Source of the DNA: SZUA-430 sp034440355
GTDB lineage: Bacteria; Pseudomonadota; Alphaproteobacteria; Micropepsales; Micropepsaceae
NCBI GenBank assembly: GCA_034440355.1
Contig: JAWXBY010000087.1
Span: forward strand, 4,743-68,742
Length of the DNA stretch: 64,000 nt
Reading direction: 5' to 3'
Position 1 is the stretch's first letter. Every line of letters starts with the position of its first letter. The notes under the pieces were generated by a model, which saw only the letters and a list, made by a program, of their open reading frames with translations, searched no databases and was not told the DNA's origin. Shown piece by piece: positions 8,790-16,370 of the stretch. The position numbers were made by a program, and so were the translations under genes.

Positions 8790-8800
8790 CCGCACTGCAG
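8790..8800 (-). promoter_or_regulatory. TGC-rich half-palindrome upstream of mcd
   Basis: The plus-strand sequence CCGC-ACT-GCAG lies 26-36 bases before the mcd start. It matches the CTGC-N3-GCAG pattern seen before ecm with one arm mismatch, and the cores before etfB and ccr more loosely. It is weak alone and is noted because four pathway genes share the pattern. Confidence 0.3.
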
Positions 8801-8864
8801 CAGGCGCCCAACCTAAAACGCGGCACGCACGCTGTCACGTGTCGGTAAGCGCAAAGCGCAGCGG

Positions 8865-9473
8865 CTAAATGCCAAGCAGCGACAGCGCGTAAACCACAAA
8901 GAACCGAAGCACCAGCCAGCCGAGATAAAGCGCCACCGCCGACGCCACCAGCCCCGCCAGCAGCAGCAGCCCATCGCGCTCGATAATGGCAATCGACATA
9001 AAGACGATCGCCATGCCCGGCGGAAAATTCGTGCCAGGGCCGGGCAGGGCGATGACGAGCGCCAGAACAAACACCAGAAGCCCAAGCAACCGGTCGCCCG
9101 CGCCGCCGACCAAGAACGTGAGGCGTGGCCGGCAAATACGCTCGATCCAACGCATGACCGGCTTGCCGCGAACCAGCACATTTTCAAGATCGGCGCGCGT
9201 AAGTTCGCGATCGGCGATGAACGCCGGCAGCCACGGCGTCCGATAGCCGGCAAACATCTGCAAGCCGAAGAACAGCAACGGAATGGACGTGATGGTCGCG
9301 AGCCCCGGAATGATCGCGATCGCGCTCAGCAGGCCGAACAGCAGAAGCGCAAACCCCCAGCTGCGCTCGCCCAGCGCATTCATCAGGTTCTGAATACTGA
9401 TGCGCTCGCCCGGATAGGTCCGCACGAGTTCGATCAAAACGTCGGAGGCGGAACGATTGTTAGCGTCGCTCAT
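8865..9473 (-). CDS. ExoD family exopolysaccharide synthesis protein
   Basis: This 202-residue inner-membrane protein has the ExoD features. The soluble start is DVLIELVRTYPGERISIQNLMNALGERSWGFALLLFGLLSA, followed by a helix pair (AIIPGLATITSIPLLFFGLQM), a central soluble loop with RPRLTFL, and two C-terminal hydrophobic hairpins. ExoD was named from a Sinorhizobium mutant affected in exopolysaccharide and alkaline tolerance; the molecular role is unclear. The upstream acetyltransferase ends 6 bases before the start, so the two are likely co-transcribed. A paralogue is at 63003-63626. Confidence 0.88.
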   Translation of the reverse strand: MSDANNRSASDVLIELVRTYPGERISIQNLMNALGERSWGFALLLFGLLSAIAIIPGLATITSIPLLFFGLQMFAGYRTPWLPAFIADRELTRADLENVLVRGKPVMRWIERICRPRLTFLVGGAGDRLLGLLVFVLALVIALPGPGTNFPPGMAIVFMSIAIIERDGLLLLAGLVASAVALYLGWLVLRFFVVYALSLLGI

Positions 9474-9479
9474 CGGTGC

Positions 9480-10025
9480 TCAAAAACTCAATCGCATCAC
9501 GGGCCGCTTCGCGTCATCGCGAACCACGGCGAAGCCAAGGCGAGCGTACGTGCTTTCGGACCCGTTCCACAACTCATCCGCGTCGGCCGCGCCGCGCTTG
9601 GGATACGCATCGACGCTCCGCGCCCCGCGCAACCTCAGGTCTCCCAGGATCATCTCCAGCGCTTCCGTAGCGACGCCCTGCCGGCGAAAAGCGGGGAGCA
9701 CGACAAAGCACCCGATCATCCACGCGTCGTCGTCCGGCGCCGCATCGAACAGCGCCACCAGCTTGGGAAACGCGTCGCGCTTCCAGGCCTGACACCAACC
9801 GGCGAGGTGGTCGTCGCGATAGATCAAATAGCCGTCGTGAATGTTGGCCTCAAACAGGCCGCGTCGAACGCGCTCGTTCTCGTCGACGGTCCGCTCGCTC
9901 CACCCCGCCCACGACGGCACCCACCACGCGACGCATTTGCATGGGCCGTCGGCGTGCACGCGGTGGAACGCGTCCTCGTTCGCGGACGAAAGTCGTTTAA
10001 TCGCGATGACTGACGGCGTGCTCAC
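9480..10025 (-). CDS. GNAT family N-acetyltransferase
   Basis: The preferred GTG start at 10023-10025 gives 181 residues (VSTPSVIAIKRL...). The acetyl-CoA binding motif A is clear: MIGCFVVLPAFRRQGVATEALEMIL, with the Q/R-x-x-G-x-A loop. It is followed by a beta-bulge region (SVDAYPKRG) and the terminal ARLGFAVV segment. The substrate is unknown. It precedes exoD by 6 bases. The upstream extension in the same frame is unlike the family and is not used. Confidence 0.82.
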   Translation of the reverse strand: MSTPSVIAIKRLSSANEDAFHRVHADGPCKCVAWWVPSWAGWSERTVDENERVRRGLFEANIHDGYLIYRDDHLAGWCQAWKRDAFPKLVALFDAAPDDDAWMIGCFVVLPAFRRQGVATEALEMILGDLRLRGARSVDAYPKRGAADADELWNGSESTYARLGFAVVRDDAKRPVMRLSF

Positions 10026-10065
10026 GCCGCCGATACTAGCGCCGTTTGCGGCGGACGTACGGCAC

Positions 10066-10093
10066 AAAAAAGCTCCCCGCACTTGCGGGGAGC
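10066..10093 (-). terminator. Rho-independent terminator after DUF992 gene
   Basis: Perfect 9-base arms (10072-10080 and 10085-10093, GCTCCCCGC/GCGGGGAGC) enclose a 4-base loop. On the minus strand they are followed directly by six T residues (plus-strand A run 10066-10071). This is a textbook terminator for the gene ending at 10112. Confidence 0.9.
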
Positions 10094-10111
10094 CAGTTGC
10101 CTCAGCGGTTC

Positions 10112-10594
10112 TTAGAAATGCTTGAGATTGATCGCCGCCACGCCGACCGCCAGATTGACCCCGGTGTCGCCTTCGACGCTCAACGGCTGCAGCGTGATGG
10201 ACTTGTCCAGCCCGCCGACCAACACCTTGGCGCCCGCGCCGACGCCGACCGCGACACTCGCCGAGGCACCCGCGTAGTTGCCCTCAAGCGCGTCTTTACC
10301 GACGTCCGACGTCGGAGCGAGCACCGCCCAAACCATGGTCGCGCCGTCGCTATAGCCAAGGTCGACGCCGACCTTCTGGATGTCGCCGTAATAGCGCTCG
10401 GGCTTGCCCTTCGTGGGCGAGTACGAACACTCGAGAGCCTTGGTCGAGCCGATGACATAGCTCCAGCCTGGCTCGACCTTGCAGGTCAGCATGCCGACCT
10501 TCACGCCGGCGCCGGCCGCTTGCGCGGGCATCGCGAAGGCAAAGCCGGTAACGATGGCGGCCGCACTGGCCGTCAAAAGCAGTTTGTTCAACAT
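10112..10594 (-). CDS. DUF992 family exported protein
   Basis: This is 160 residues from the ATG at 10592-10594, beginning with a clear signal peptide ending in FAMPAQAAG. The mature domain matches DUF992: VGMLTCKVEPGWSYVIGSTKALECSYSP, then ERYYGDIQKVGVDLGYSDGATMVWAVLAPT and a Gly/Ala-rich strand region ending in LAVGVAAINLKHF. Two cysteines (in LTC and LEC) could form a disulfide. The family is almost confined to Alphaproteobacteria, and its periplasmic role is not known. Confidence 0.88.
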   Translation of the reverse strand: MLNKLLLTASAAAIVTGFAFAMPAQAAGAGVKVGMLTCKVEPGWSYVIGSTKALECSYSPTKGKPERYYGDIQKVGVDLGYSDGATMVWAVLAPTSDVGKDALEGNYAGASASVAVGVGAGAKVLVGGLDKSITLQPLSVEGDTGVNLAVGVAAINLKHF

Positions 10595-10720
10595 GGGAAA
10601 ATTCTCCTCGAATACGAGCGCCGAAGGGGCACGGTTTCGCGCCTGCCGAAAGGCTCGGCGTCCGGTGAGAACGTGCGGGAGTCTGCGGAGGTTCCTGGAT
10701 CCACGCAAACGTGCGACCGA

Positions 10721-10745
10721 TGCCGCAGCGATTAACGCTGCGGCA
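10721..10745 (-). terminator. Hairpin between ccr and DUF992 gene
   Basis: Perfect 10-base arms (10721-10730 TGCCGCAGCG and 10736-10745 CGCTGCGGCA) enclose ATTAA. It lies 31 bases past the ccr stop on the minus strand. There is no U-run after it, so it may be a Rho-assisted terminator or 3' stabiliser for ccr, or an operator for the DUF992 gene further on. Confidence 0.45.
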
Positions 10746-10775
10746 TATCGCGTGAAACGATGAGGAACTTGAAGC

Positions 10776-12068
10776 TTAGCGCTTGCCGGCTTCGACCACG
10801 TCTTCGAACGTGCGCATACCGGTGCGCTGCGCATTGACCAGCACCGCCATGTTGCCCGGCAGATGCTCGTTCTTCCACATCTTGGTGTGCGCCTTGGGAA
10901 TGTCGTTCCAAGAAAACACTTCCGACATGCACGGATCGATGCGCCGCTCGACGACCAGACGATTGGCTTGGCTTGCCTGCTGAAGATTCGCAAAGTGCGA
11001 ACCCTGAATGCGTTTCTGGCGCATCCAAACATAGCGCGCATCGAACGTGATATTGTAACCGCTGGTGCCGGCGCAGAACACGACCATGCCGCCCCGCTTC
11101 ACCACGAGACACGACACCGGGAACGTCGCCTCGCCCGGATGCTCGAACACGAAGTCGACGTCGTTGCCCTTGCCGGTGATGTCCCAGATGGCCTTGCCGA
11201 ACTTGCGTGCCTCTTTCGTCCACGCGTCGTATTCCGGCGTGCCCACTTGAGGCATCGCGCCCCAACACTTGAATTCTTTGCGATTGATGACGCCCTTGGC
11301 GCCCAGGCTCATCACGAAGTCGCGCTTCGTATCGTCCGAGATCACGCCGATCGCATGCGCGCCGGAGACGGCGCAAAGCTGAACCGCAAACGAACCCAAA
11401 CCACCGGACGCGCCCCAAACGAGCACGTTGTGACCCGGCCGCAAGATATGCGGGCGATGGCCGAAGAACATGCGGTACGTCGTGGCGAGCGTCAGCGTGT
11501 AGCAAGCCGACTCTTCCCACGTCAGATGCCGCGGGCGCTCCATCAACTGGCGATCCTGCACGCGCGCGAACTGCGCGAACGATCCGTCCGGCGTCTCGTA
11601 ACCCCAGATGCGCTGCGACGGTGAGAACATCGGATCGCCACCGTTGCACTCTTCGTCGTCGCCGTCGTCTTGATTGCAGTGGATGACGACCTCGTCGCCC
11701 ACCTTCCACCGCTTCACCTTCGAACCCACGGCCCAAACGATGCCGGCCGCGTCGGACCCCGCGATGTGGTACGGATTTTTGTGTCCGTCGATCGGCGAAA
11801 TCGGCGTGCCGAGCGCCGCCCAGACGCCGTTGTAGTTCACACCCGCGGCCATCACGAGAACCAGCACGTCGTGCGAGTCGAGCTCCCACGTGGGAACGAC
11901 TTCGATTTGCATCGATTTTTCGGGTTCGCCGTGACGCTCTTTGCGGATCGCCCACGCGTACATCTTCGACGGCACGTAACCGAGGGGCGGAATCTCACCG
12001 ATCTCGTAGAGATCCTTATAGGTCGGCTTCGCGTCCTTGGACGTCGCCGAAGCTGCCGTAGCTGCCAT
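10776..12068 (-). CDS. ccr: Crotonyl-CoA carboxylase/reductase
   Basis: This cytosolic enzyme reductively carboxylates crotonyl-CoA with CO2 and NADPH to (2S)-ethylmalonyl-CoA, the entry step of the ethylmalonyl-CoA pathway. I use the ATG at 12066-12068 (MAATAASATSKDAKPTYKDL), giving 430 residues, the usual Ccr length; upstream in-frame sequence is unlike the family. It is a medium-chain dehydrogenase/reductase with VMAAGVNYNGVWAALG, HIAGSDAAGIVWAVG, the CNQDDGDDEECNGGDPMFSPSQRIWGYE insert typical of Ccr, the Rossmann motif VWGASGGLGSFAVQL and FVFEHPGEATFP. Simple enoyl reductases lack the insert. A TGC-N3-GCA site lies 52-66 bases upstream. Confidence 0.97.
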   Translation of the reverse strand: MAATAASATSKDAKPTYKDLYEIGEIPPLGYVPSKMYAWAIRKERHGEPEKSMQIEVVPTWELDSHDVLVLVMAAGVNYNGVWAALGTPISPIDGHKNPYHIAGSDAAGIVWAVGSKVKRWKVGDEVVIHCNQDDGDDEECNGGDPMFSPSQRIWGYETPDGSFAQFARVQDRQLMERPRHLTWEESACYTLTLATTYRMFFGHRPHILRPGHNVLVWGASGGLGSFAVQLCAVSGAHAIGVISDDTKRDFVMSLGAKGVINRKEFKCWGAMPQVGTPEYDAWTKEARKFGKAIWDITGKGNDVDFVFEHPGEATFPVSCLVVKRGGMVVFCAGTSGYNITFDARYVWMRQKRIQGSHFANLQQASQANRLVVERRIDPCMSEVFSWNDIPKAHTKMWKNEHLPGNMAVLVNAQRTGMRTFEDVVEAGKR

Positions 12069-12119
12069 GATCCCCTCATAGGTGACGTAACGTTGGGCAG
12101 CCGCCATACCACACGCCAA

Positions 12120-12134
12120 TTGTGCAGCGCAATA
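12120..12134 (-). promoter_or_regulatory. TGC-N3-GCA site upstream of ccr
   Basis: The plus-strand sequence is TTGTGC (12120-12125), AGC, GCAATA (12129-12134). The left arm is identical to that of the etfB palindrome and the right arm keeps the GCA core. It is 52-66 bases before the ccr start. Co-regulation with etfB is inferred. Confidence 0.4.
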
Positions 12135-12328
12135 TGACGGACTCGCAAGCATCCACAATTTCTGCGGCCACAGATTAACGAATATTACCGGATCGACCTC
12201 ACTTAAGCATCTTTCGACAAGAAATGCTGCAGCGCACCTCGATCCGCGCAATCTTCGCCGTCCATTTTAGCCCGCGTTAAAACGCATCGGGTTTCATCCC
12301 GCTCCCTTAGGAACTCGCCGGAGCGACG

Positions 12329-12676
12329 ATGCGCCTGATCATCATGATAGTGGCCGGCCTGCTCCTTGCGGCGACCAACGGCGGTCCCGCCCGCTCGCAG
12401 GACCTCGCGCGCTTCACCGCGATGGATCAAACGGCGGTTCGCATGTACTTCGCCGCGAACCCGATCGTTTGGATGGGCCTGCCGAGCCAGGTCGCGCGCG
12501 AATTCGCCCGCGGCAAACCGCTGCCCCGCGGCGCCGAGGCGACGCTGCCACGCCCGCTCCTCGCCAAGCTCCCCGCCCGTCATGGCTACGACTACGTCCG
12601 CGTGGGCGACGACGTCGCCATGATCGATGCCGGCACGCGCGTCGTCATGGACGTGATCGAGAACGTCTTCCGCTAG
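12329..12676 (+). CDS. Small exported RcnB/CigR-like protein
   Basis: This 115-residue protein has a signal peptide (MRLIIMIVAGLLLAATNG...ARSQ). The mature part has a proline- and arginine-rich stretch (ARGKPLPRGAEATLPRPLLAKLP) followed by GYDYVRVGDDVAMIDAGTRVVMDVIENVF. That last element is the typical end of RcnB/CigR-type periplasmic proteins. A GGAG Shine-Dalgarno is a few bases before the ATG. The next gene (12781-13260) is a paralogue about 105 bases downstream. RcnB is linked to nickel/cobalt homeostasis and CigR to virulence control; which applies here is unknown. Confidence 0.65.
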   Translation: MRLIIMIVAGLLLAATNGGPARSQDLARFTAMDQTAVRMYFAANPIVWMGLPSQVAREFARGKPLPRGAEATLPRPLLAKLPARHGYDYVRVGDDVAMIDAGTRVVMDVIENVFR

Positions 12677-12780
12677 TTCTTGCCCAAGGAACCGCGGGTC
12701 CCATTCAATTGTACCGGTAGAGCACGAGACTCCTTAAGGCGCCGGGTCGCTCATGGCTCCACAAACTGGAGTCCATTCTT

Positions 12781-13260
12781 ATGCGCAACGCCTATTCACT
12801 CGTATCAATCGCTTGCGCGGCTGCATTCGCGGTCGCCGCACTTCCCGTTCTCGCGAAGAACAATCACGCCAAAGGGCGGCCCGACCATGCCGGCAAGGGC
12901 AAATTTCAAAATGAGCGATCGCTCGATCGCTCCGACCTAAGAGAAGACTCGGATCAAAACCGTGTCCGCAAGGACGCGCGCCCCAATCGTGCGGCCCGCA
13001 TCTCCACCGCCGACAGTGCCCAGGTTCGACGGTATTTTGCGGCAAAGCCCGCGTCCTGGAACCCGTTACCCCCGGGCATCGCCAAGAACTACGCGCGCGG
13101 CAAGCGACTGCCGCCGGGCATCGCCAAGCAGCTTCCGCCGGAGCTGTTGGCCACGTTGCCCAAGCAGCAGGGCGCCGAATACGTGCGTGTTGGCCGTGAT
13201 GTCGCCCTCGTTGACACGAAGACGAACGTCGTTGTCGACCGCATCAAGAACGTCGATTGA
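12781..13260 (+). CDS. Exported RcnB/CigR-like protein, paralogue
   Basis: This 159-residue protein starts with a signal peptide (MRNAYSLVSIACAAAFAVAALPVLA). A charged low-complexity linker (about residues 26-75, rich in Lys, Arg, Asp) follows, then the same C-terminal unit as the preceding gene: VRRYFAAKPASWNPLPPGIAKNYARGKRLPPGIAKQLPPELL and YVRVGRDVALVDTKTNVVVDRIKNV. The duplicated PPGIAK element is characteristic of the RcnB/CigR group. It ends in a strong hairpin terminator. The function is not established. Confidence 0.68.
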   Translation: MRNAYSLVSIACAAAFAVAALPVLAKNNHAKGRPDHAGKGKFQNERSLDRSDLREDSDQNRVRKDARPNRAARISTADSAQVRRYFAAKPASWNPLPPGIAKNYARGKRLPPGIAKQLPPELLATLPKQQGAEYVRVGRDVALVDTKTNVVVDRIKNVD

Positions 13261-13262
13261 AC

Positions 13263-13298
13263 AAAGATTCCGCCGTCAGTGCTTCGGCGGAATCTTTT
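13263..13298 (+). terminator. Terminator shared by converging genes
   Basis: 13-base complementary arms (13263-13275 and 13285-13297) enclose a 9-base loop and end in TTTT on the plus strand; on the minus strand the other arm ends in a T run as well. It serves the plus-strand RcnB-like gene. It overlaps the last codons of the minus-strand DUF1684 gene, whose own transcription can also end here. Confidence 0.82.
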
Positions 13299-14205
13299 CG
13301 CCCGCCCGCAACGCCAACGGAATTTTGTCCGTCGCGTACGGGCAATTATAGTGAGGTGACCGCGCACAATTCGGATTGTAGGCCTGGTTGAAATCGATGG
13401 TCAGCCGCTTCGGCAAACCCTTCACCTCGACGTCGAGATATCGTCCGACGCCATAGGTCTCCTTCCCGCTCAATTCGTCGAGATAGAACACGGAGAGCTG
13501 CGTCACCTTGTTCGGATCGGTCTCGTCCGTGTACATCGCAAGCTTCATCGGCTTGCCCATCAGCGTGAACGACGCATAGCCCGCCCGGTTGATGCGCTTC
13601 AGCCATCCGCGCGACGTCTGAAAATCGACGCCGTCAAGACTCGGCGCGGCTTCGAACTTGGCCTCGACGACGGCGTCCGGGTTGTACGGAAAATGCTCTA
13701 GCCCGTGGAACTCTTTCGCCAGCGGATTGGCCTGGTTATAGACCATGACGCGCAACCCATTGACGCCCGGGTTGACCTGCGTCGGCGCAAACCGCACGTC
13801 GATACCCGGCGAGACCGGCACGGTCTGCATCTTCTCAAGCGTAAAGCGCTGCGTCTTGCCCTTATGACGCACTTCGGCCTTGCCGCCCTTGTACGTGATG
13901 CGCAATCCCGAGGGCGCGGCCTTCGCATCGAGCGTCCACGCGTATTGCAGAACCTTCTGCTTCTTGTTGGTCAGCCAAGCGCTCTGCCCGTCGTTCAGAT
14001 AGACCGCATCGTCGATCTTCAGGATCGCGAATTCCTTGCCCGCCCAAGCCGCGTTTTCATCGGCCCGCCATTTGTCCCAAGCGGCCAGAGCGTGCGGCGA
14101 AGCCGTGCTCGCCGGCTCCGCATCCGCAACGTCAGGTGTTTCGACCGACGCGCAGGCCGAGATCAGGAAAGTGGCGGCGATCGCAAGAAAGGCTGAACGG
14201 CGCAT
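13276..14205 (-). CDS. DUF1684 family lipoprotein
   Basis: This 309-residue protein has a lipoprotein signal (MRRSAFLAIAATFLISAC, lipobox ISAC). The body matches DUF1684: WKRADENAAW-like start (WDKWRADENAAWAG), the beta-rich middle, YGVGRYLDVEVKGLPKRLTIDFNQAYNPNCARSPHYNCPYATDKIPLALRAGEK at the end. The N-P-x-C...C-P pattern near the C-terminus is the strongest family mark. Such proteins are exported or lipid-anchored with unknown activity. Its 3' end overlaps the terminator of the converging gene. Confidence 0.82.
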   Translation of the reverse strand: MRRSAFLAIAATFLISACASVETPDVADAEPASTASPHALAAWDKWRADENAAWAGKEFAILKIDDAVYLNDGQSAWLTNKKQKVLQYAWTLDAKAAPSGLRITYKGGKAEVRHKGKTQRFTLEKMQTVPVSPGIDVRFAPTQVNPGVNGLRVMVYNQANPLAKEFHGLEHFPYNPDAVVEAKFEAAPSLDGVDFQTSRGWLKRINRAGYASFTLMGKPMKLAMYTDETDPNKVTQLSVFYLDELSGKETYGVGRYLDVEVKGLPKRLTIDFNQAYNPNCARSPHYNCPYATDKIPLALRAGEKIPPKH

Positions 14206-14253
14206 GAGAACCCCTATCGTTGGCGGCGATCCAGCCGAACTTCCGCCCGCCCG

Positions 14254-15192
14254 TCAACTCTCCACGCGCGCACCGATCGGGATCGAACGATGCGTCCGCG
14301 CAAACGCCGCCATTTCCTTGGCGATCCAATCGACGAACGCCCGAACCTCCGGCCGCGACCGGTCGGCCTTGCGGTGCACGAGATAGTAAGCCGAGTCCGC
14401 ATCGACCTTGGACGCGAACGGTACAACCAGCGAAGCGACCGACGGCGATTCCCAAACGAGGGGACTCATGCCCAGCGTCACGCCGTGCCCGCGCGATGCC
14501 GCCTCAAGCGCTGCCGGCACCGTATCGAACGTGAGCTCGCGCTTCGCCTTCAACCCGCCGACGCCCATAATCTCAAGCCACCTCGCCCAAGCCCCCGGCC
14601 GCGCCGACACGTTGATCAGCGTGTGCTGCGCCAAATCCTTAGCCTCGCGCAACGCGTGCGCCCCTGTCGTCAGCCTGCGCGCACATAACGGCACCAGCCG
14701 AATGTCGAGCAGCTTGCGCGCAAAAAGCCCCGGCGTCGGCGCACGCACGTTCCGGATTCCGACGTCGACATCCTCCTTGTCGAAATCGGCCACCCGGTTC
14801 TCCGTCGTGATGGCGAGCGTAATATCCGGATGCTTCGCCTCGAACGCCGCAAGCCGCGGGATCAGCCACACATTCGTGATGAGCGGCAGCGCACTGATCT
14901 TCAACGTCGTCCGCTTCGTGCTTGCACGCAGCCGCGAAGCCGAAACCGCAATGTCATTCAGCGACGCCAACACATCGCGATGAAACCGCTTGCCCGCGGG
15001 CGTCAGCGCAATCCGCCGCGCCATGCGCATAAACAAGGGCGTCTCCAGCCACTCCTCCAGCAAGCGGACCTGATGACTGACGGCCGACGGCGTAACGCCC
15101 AACTGCTGGGCCGCGTCACGAAAGCTCAAAAGCTGGCCCGCGGCCGCAAAAGCACGCAGCGCGGTCAAAGGGGGCAGGGCGTCCTTCTTCAT
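14254..15192 (-). CDS. LysR family transcriptional regulator (GcvA-like)
   Basis: This 312-residue protein has an N-terminal winged HTH (PPLTALRAFAAAGQLLSFRDAAQQLGVTPSAVSHQVRLLEEWLETPLFMRMARRIALTPAG). The 'PLTALRAF' start and 'AVSHQVRLLEEWL' helix are typical of the GcvA subgroup. The effector-binding domain follows (LKISALPLITNVWLIPRLAAFEAKHPDITL). It is divergent from the zinc alcohol dehydrogenase at 15291, with a 98-base gap containing two short palindromes, so that gene is its likely target. Confidence 0.92.
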   Translation of the reverse strand: MKKDALPPLTALRAFAAAGQLLSFRDAAQQLGVTPSAVSHQVRLLEEWLETPLFMRMARRIALTPAGKRFHRDVLASLNDIAVSASRLRASTKRTTLKISALPLITNVWLIPRLAAFEAKHPDITLAITTENRVADFDKEDVDVGIRNVRAPTPGLFARKLLDIRLVPLCARRLTTGAHALREAKDLAQHTLINVSARPGAWARWLEIMGVGGLKAKRELTFDTVPAALEAASRGHGVTLGMSPLVWESPSVASLVVPFASKVDADSAYYLVHRKADRSRPEVRAFVDWIAKEMAAFARTHRSIPIGARVES

Positions 15193-15200
15193 CCAACGGA

Positions 15201-15235
15201 TGAAATCATTTCACCTGTCGCAACGCAAATGCGTT
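15201..15235. promoter_or_regulatory. Palindromes in the LysR-dehydrogenase divergent promoter
   Basis: TGAAATCATTTCA at 15201-15213 is a perfect palindrome with the T-N11-A layout of LysR sites. A second one, AACGCA-AA-TGCGTT, is at 15222-15235. Both are between the divergent starts (15192 and 15291). The assignment to this LysR protein is inference from position. Confidence 0.5.
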
Positions 15236-15290
15236 TGTCCCCGCGCGGACGCAAGCCCACCTTTGCCGCAACGCTATTAGGGACCAGACC

Positions 15291-16370
15291 ATGCGCCAAC
15301 TCACCTTCGTCAAACCCGGCGCCTTCGAATGGCGCGACGTGCCCGCGCCAACACTCGCCGCCGACACCGACGCGATCGTAAAGCCCATCGCCGTCGCCCG
15401 CTGCGATCTGGATCTATACATCGCGGCCGGCATCACGGTGTATCCCGGCGGCGCATTCGCCTTCGGCCACGAATGCGTCGGCGAAGTCGTGGAAGCTGGA
15501 CCGAAGGCCGGCGTGAAACCGGGCGAACGTGTCATCGTCCCGTTCCAACTCTCCTGCGGCCGTTGCGCCAACTGCAAACGCGGCTACACCAACACCTGCG
15601 AGGCCTACCCCTTCCGCGCCGCCTACGGACTGAAACCCCTGTGCGGCACGGAATTCGGCGGCGCGCTTTCGGATCGCATGTACGTGCCCTTCGCCGACCA
15701 CATGCTGATCCGCTTGCCCCCGAACCTCGACCCGGTCGCAGTGGCGAGCGCCGCCGACAACGTCCCCGACGGGTGGCGCGCCGTCGCGCCGCATCTGAAA
15801 CCGCGCCCCGGCGCCAACGTCCTCGTTGTCGGCGGCCTCGCGCAAAGCGTGGCGCTGTATGCCGCCGGCGCTGCGAAAAGCTTAGGCGCGGCCCGCGTCC
15901 TCTATCTCGACGACGACCCGATCCGCCGCACACACGCAAAACGTTTCGGCATCGACGTCGAACCCCTCGCGCTCAACGACCGCCGCGACAAAGCCAAAGC
16001 GAACCGCGGCCTCGCGGCCAGCGGCGCGACGTTCGAACAGTTCGACATCACCGTCGACGGCACGGGCAACGCCGACGCGCTCGACTTCATCATCGCCTCG
16101 ACCGCGCCGAACGGCGTCTGCACCAGCGTCGCGATCTATCTGACCCCGACAACGCCAATGCCGCTGACGAAAATGTATAGCAAGGGCATCACCTTCATCA
16201 CCGGCCGCGTCCACGCCCGCGCTGAACTCCCGGCGATGATCGACTGCTGCGCCACGGGCCACTTCCACCCCGAACACGTCACCTCCCGCGTCGTGCCGTT
16301 CTCGCAATCCGCCGAAGCGATGACGGATTCTGGCCCCAAGCTCGTGTTCACGAACGATTGGCCGGCTTAG
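15291..16370 (+). CDS. Zinc-dependent alcohol dehydrogenase (MDR superfamily)
   Basis: This 359-residue enzyme has a catalytic-zinc cysteine in VARCDLDLYIAAG and the GHECVGEVVEAG motif. The structural-zinc lobe is SCGRCANCKRGYTNTC with all expected cysteines. A nucleotide-binding segment (VLVVGGLAQSVALYAAGAAKSLGAARVLYLD) has a less regular glycine motif than usual, so cofactor preference is uncertain. The substrate is unknown. Its gene is divergent from a LysR regulator and its stop overlaps by 4 bases the stop of the converging histidine kinase gene. Confidence 0.88.
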   Translation: MRQLTFVKPGAFEWRDVPAPTLAADTDAIVKPIAVARCDLDLYIAAGITVYPGGAFAFGHECVGEVVEAGPKAGVKPGERVIVPFQLSCGRCANCKRGYTNTCEAYPFRAAYGLKPLCGTEFGGALSDRMYVPFADHMLIRLPPNLDPVAVASAADNVPDGWRAVAPHLKPRPGANVLVVGGLAQSVALYAAGAAKSLGAARVLYLDDDPIRRTHAKRFGIDVEPLALNDRRDKAKANRGLAASGATFEQFDITVDGTGNADALDFIIASTAPNGVCTSVAIYLTPTTPMPLTKMYSKGITFITGRVHARAELPAMIDCCATGHFHPEHVTSRVVPFSQSAEAMTDSGPKLVFTNDWPA

